Below, piece by piece: positions 63,481-64,000 of a stretch of DNA of 64,000 nt. Both the position numbers and the translations under genes were made by a program. Source of the DNA: DASXHY01 sp035552155 (GTDB lineage Bacteria; Verrucomicrobiota; Verrucomicrobiia; Limisphaerales; DASXHY01). The stretch is from assembly GCA_035552155.1 (NCBI GenBank), contig DASZLX010000043.1:223789-287788 (forward strand), read 5' to 3'. The number at the start of each line of letters is the position of its first letter. The first letter of the stretch is position 1. The notes beneath the pieces are model-generated. The model was not told where the DNA came from. It was given only the letters and a program-made list of their open reading frames with translations, and searched no databases.

Positions 63481-63676
63481 CCTGAATGCGGCGACGCTAT
63501 GCGAGTGCCTCAATGCTGGCGCTCGCCTGCACGGACGCTCGCAAAATGAATTCATGCGATAAATCAGACTAAACTGTGGAAAATACCCAATCTCAAAAGC
63601 AAACGCTTTTCGAAATGCGATTGCGCTCGCAAATAAGCGTGGCAATCGCTGATTTGCAAGGGGTTAGTGTGAGGGA
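63481..63676. promoter_or_regulatory. CRISPR leader region
   Basis: 196 bp between the anti-repeat and the first repeat, with no ORF. It contains AAATCAGACTAAACT and several direct GCG-rich words. It probably holds the array promoter and the Cas1-Cas2 integration signals. Array orientation is inferred from the cas gene direction and from the repeat ending in AGGCGG. Confidence 0.5.
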
Positions 63677-64000
63677 GTCGCAGTCGTCGCGATTCCGGGG
63701 GGCGTGAGGCGGTGGATCGCTCGGACAAGGAAGTGAAAAAGGCGCTGTCGCAGTCGTCGCGATTCCGGGGGGCGTGAGGCGGTGATTTTTTATCAGCTTC
63801 ATTCCACCAACAACGGAAGTCGCAGTCGTCGCGATTCCGGGGGGCGTGAGGCGGAAGTTATTTCTAATAATATAACTATTTTAGGTAATGTCGCAGTCGT
63901 CGCGATTCCGGGGGGCGTGAGGCGGCTGATGAAAAATGCCGCCCTCAACTCGCGCGAAGAGTCGCAGTCGTCGCGATTCCGGGGGGCGTGAGGCGGTGTT
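63677..64000 (+). CRISPR. CRISPR array, five repeats visible, truncated by the window
   Basis: Identical 36-bp repeats start at 63677, 63747, 63819, 63890 and 63961; each begins GTCGCAGTCGTCGCGATTCC and ends GTGAGGCGG. The four complete spacers are 34, 36, 35 and 35 bp, all different, and a fifth is cut off after 4 bp. No mismatches among repeats are seen, so this is the young end of an active array. The GGCGG end resembles, from memory, the repeat of the Opitutaceae V-B locus. None of the spacers obviously matches the window. Confidence 0.98.

Larger units (their letters stand above)
12393..64000. mobile_element. Tn7-like element or stack of elements (left boundary only)
   Basis: From the end structures after glmS rightwards every gene is accessory: restriction, helicase and ATPase clusters, tnsABCD, and CRISPR-Cas. 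No second inverted end was seen, so the right boundary lies beyond the window or is masked. The tns genes point away from glmS, as in Tn7, but tnsA is 30 kb from the glmS-proximal end rather than next to it. This suggests cargo gain between end and tnsA, or more than one element. The CRISPR locus is inside only if the far end lies to its right. Confidence 0.5.

Noticed and set aside
63365..63676. Right transposon end next to the CRISPR array
   Set aside because: No TGT/ACA terminus with repeated GAAC- or GTTC-type sites is visible; the region is explained by the tracrRNA candidate and leader.
42594..64000. CRISPR-associated transposon using Cas12b for guided insertion
   Set aside because: The effector has all three RuvC residues, cas1/cas2/cas4 are present, TnsD is of the long attachment-site type, and three or more unrelated genes separate tnsD from cas12b. 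None of this fits known guided transposons.

Overview
The window looks like a chromosomal segment of a Verrucomicrobiota-type bacterium (inferred). It has GC-rich housekeeping genes, a periplasmic-domain sensor kinase of a style common in that phylum, and a Cas12b whose N-terminus and direct repeat resemble, from memory, those of an Opitutaceae type V-B locus. A large accessory island begins immediately downstream of glmS.

Host part (1-12367). A partial GH3 glycosidase lies at the left edge. A NarX/NarL-like sensor kinase and response regulator follow. A tightly packed minus-strand cluster (8635 down to 3618) holds a GbsR-type regulator, a DCC-MBOAT membrane protein, a small membrane protein, a 46-codon coupled ORF, two DUF2071-type proteins and a TIGR01777 epimerase. 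The regulator start codon sits inside a perfect 20-bp palindrome, and a related site lies before the next gene. Then come a lipoprotein gene, a 275-bp MITE flanked by TA, a DUF309 gene, heptamer repeats, and glmS with a plausible promoter.

Island boundary (12393-12617). Exactly 25 bp after the glmS stop codon a TGT begins a Tn7-like end with three binding-site-like repeats at 20-bp spacing. A second TGT 114 bp further on begins another set of four related repeats with the same internal geometry. This suggests two stacked Tn7-like ends at the classic attTn7 position. The opposite end is not in the window.

Island cargo. (a) 12857-21439: a type I restriction-modification operon (hsdR, a PD-(D/E)XK-like gene, hsdS, hsdM, a VF530 gene), interrupted by an AT-rich receiver/histidine-kinase-ATPase pair. 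(b) 21776-39228: nine closely packed genes. They are a membrane coiled-coil protein, a membrane coiled-coil McrB-like AAA+ ATPase, a DUF2357-like protein with no evident nuclease motif, an Hsp70-like ATPase, a UPF1-like SF1 helicase with a DUF559/Vsr-like nuclease tail, a small protein, a DUF6361 protein, a PLD-family protein and a SNF2-like helicase. This is the best candidate for an undescribed or composite defence system. (c) 39.8-42.6 kb: small accessory and regulatory genes, plus a TnsA-like N-terminal fragment. (d) 42594-49172: an intact tnsA-tnsB-tnsC-tnsD module with conserved catalytic residues. (e) 49194-56597: a Cas4-like nuclease gene, gene debris, and an AddB/AddA-like helicase-nuclease pair. 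(f) 57002-64000: a type V-B CRISPR-Cas locus with a long cas12b (1420 aa), a cas4-cas1 fusion, cas2, a candidate tracrRNA and a CRISPR array of which five repeats are visible.

The simplest reading is a very large Tn7-like element, or a stack of such elements, at attTn7. It carries restriction, a multi-gene helicase/ATPase system, RecBCD/AddAB-like nucleases and CRISPR immunity. All assignments are from reading motifs; no database search was possible.
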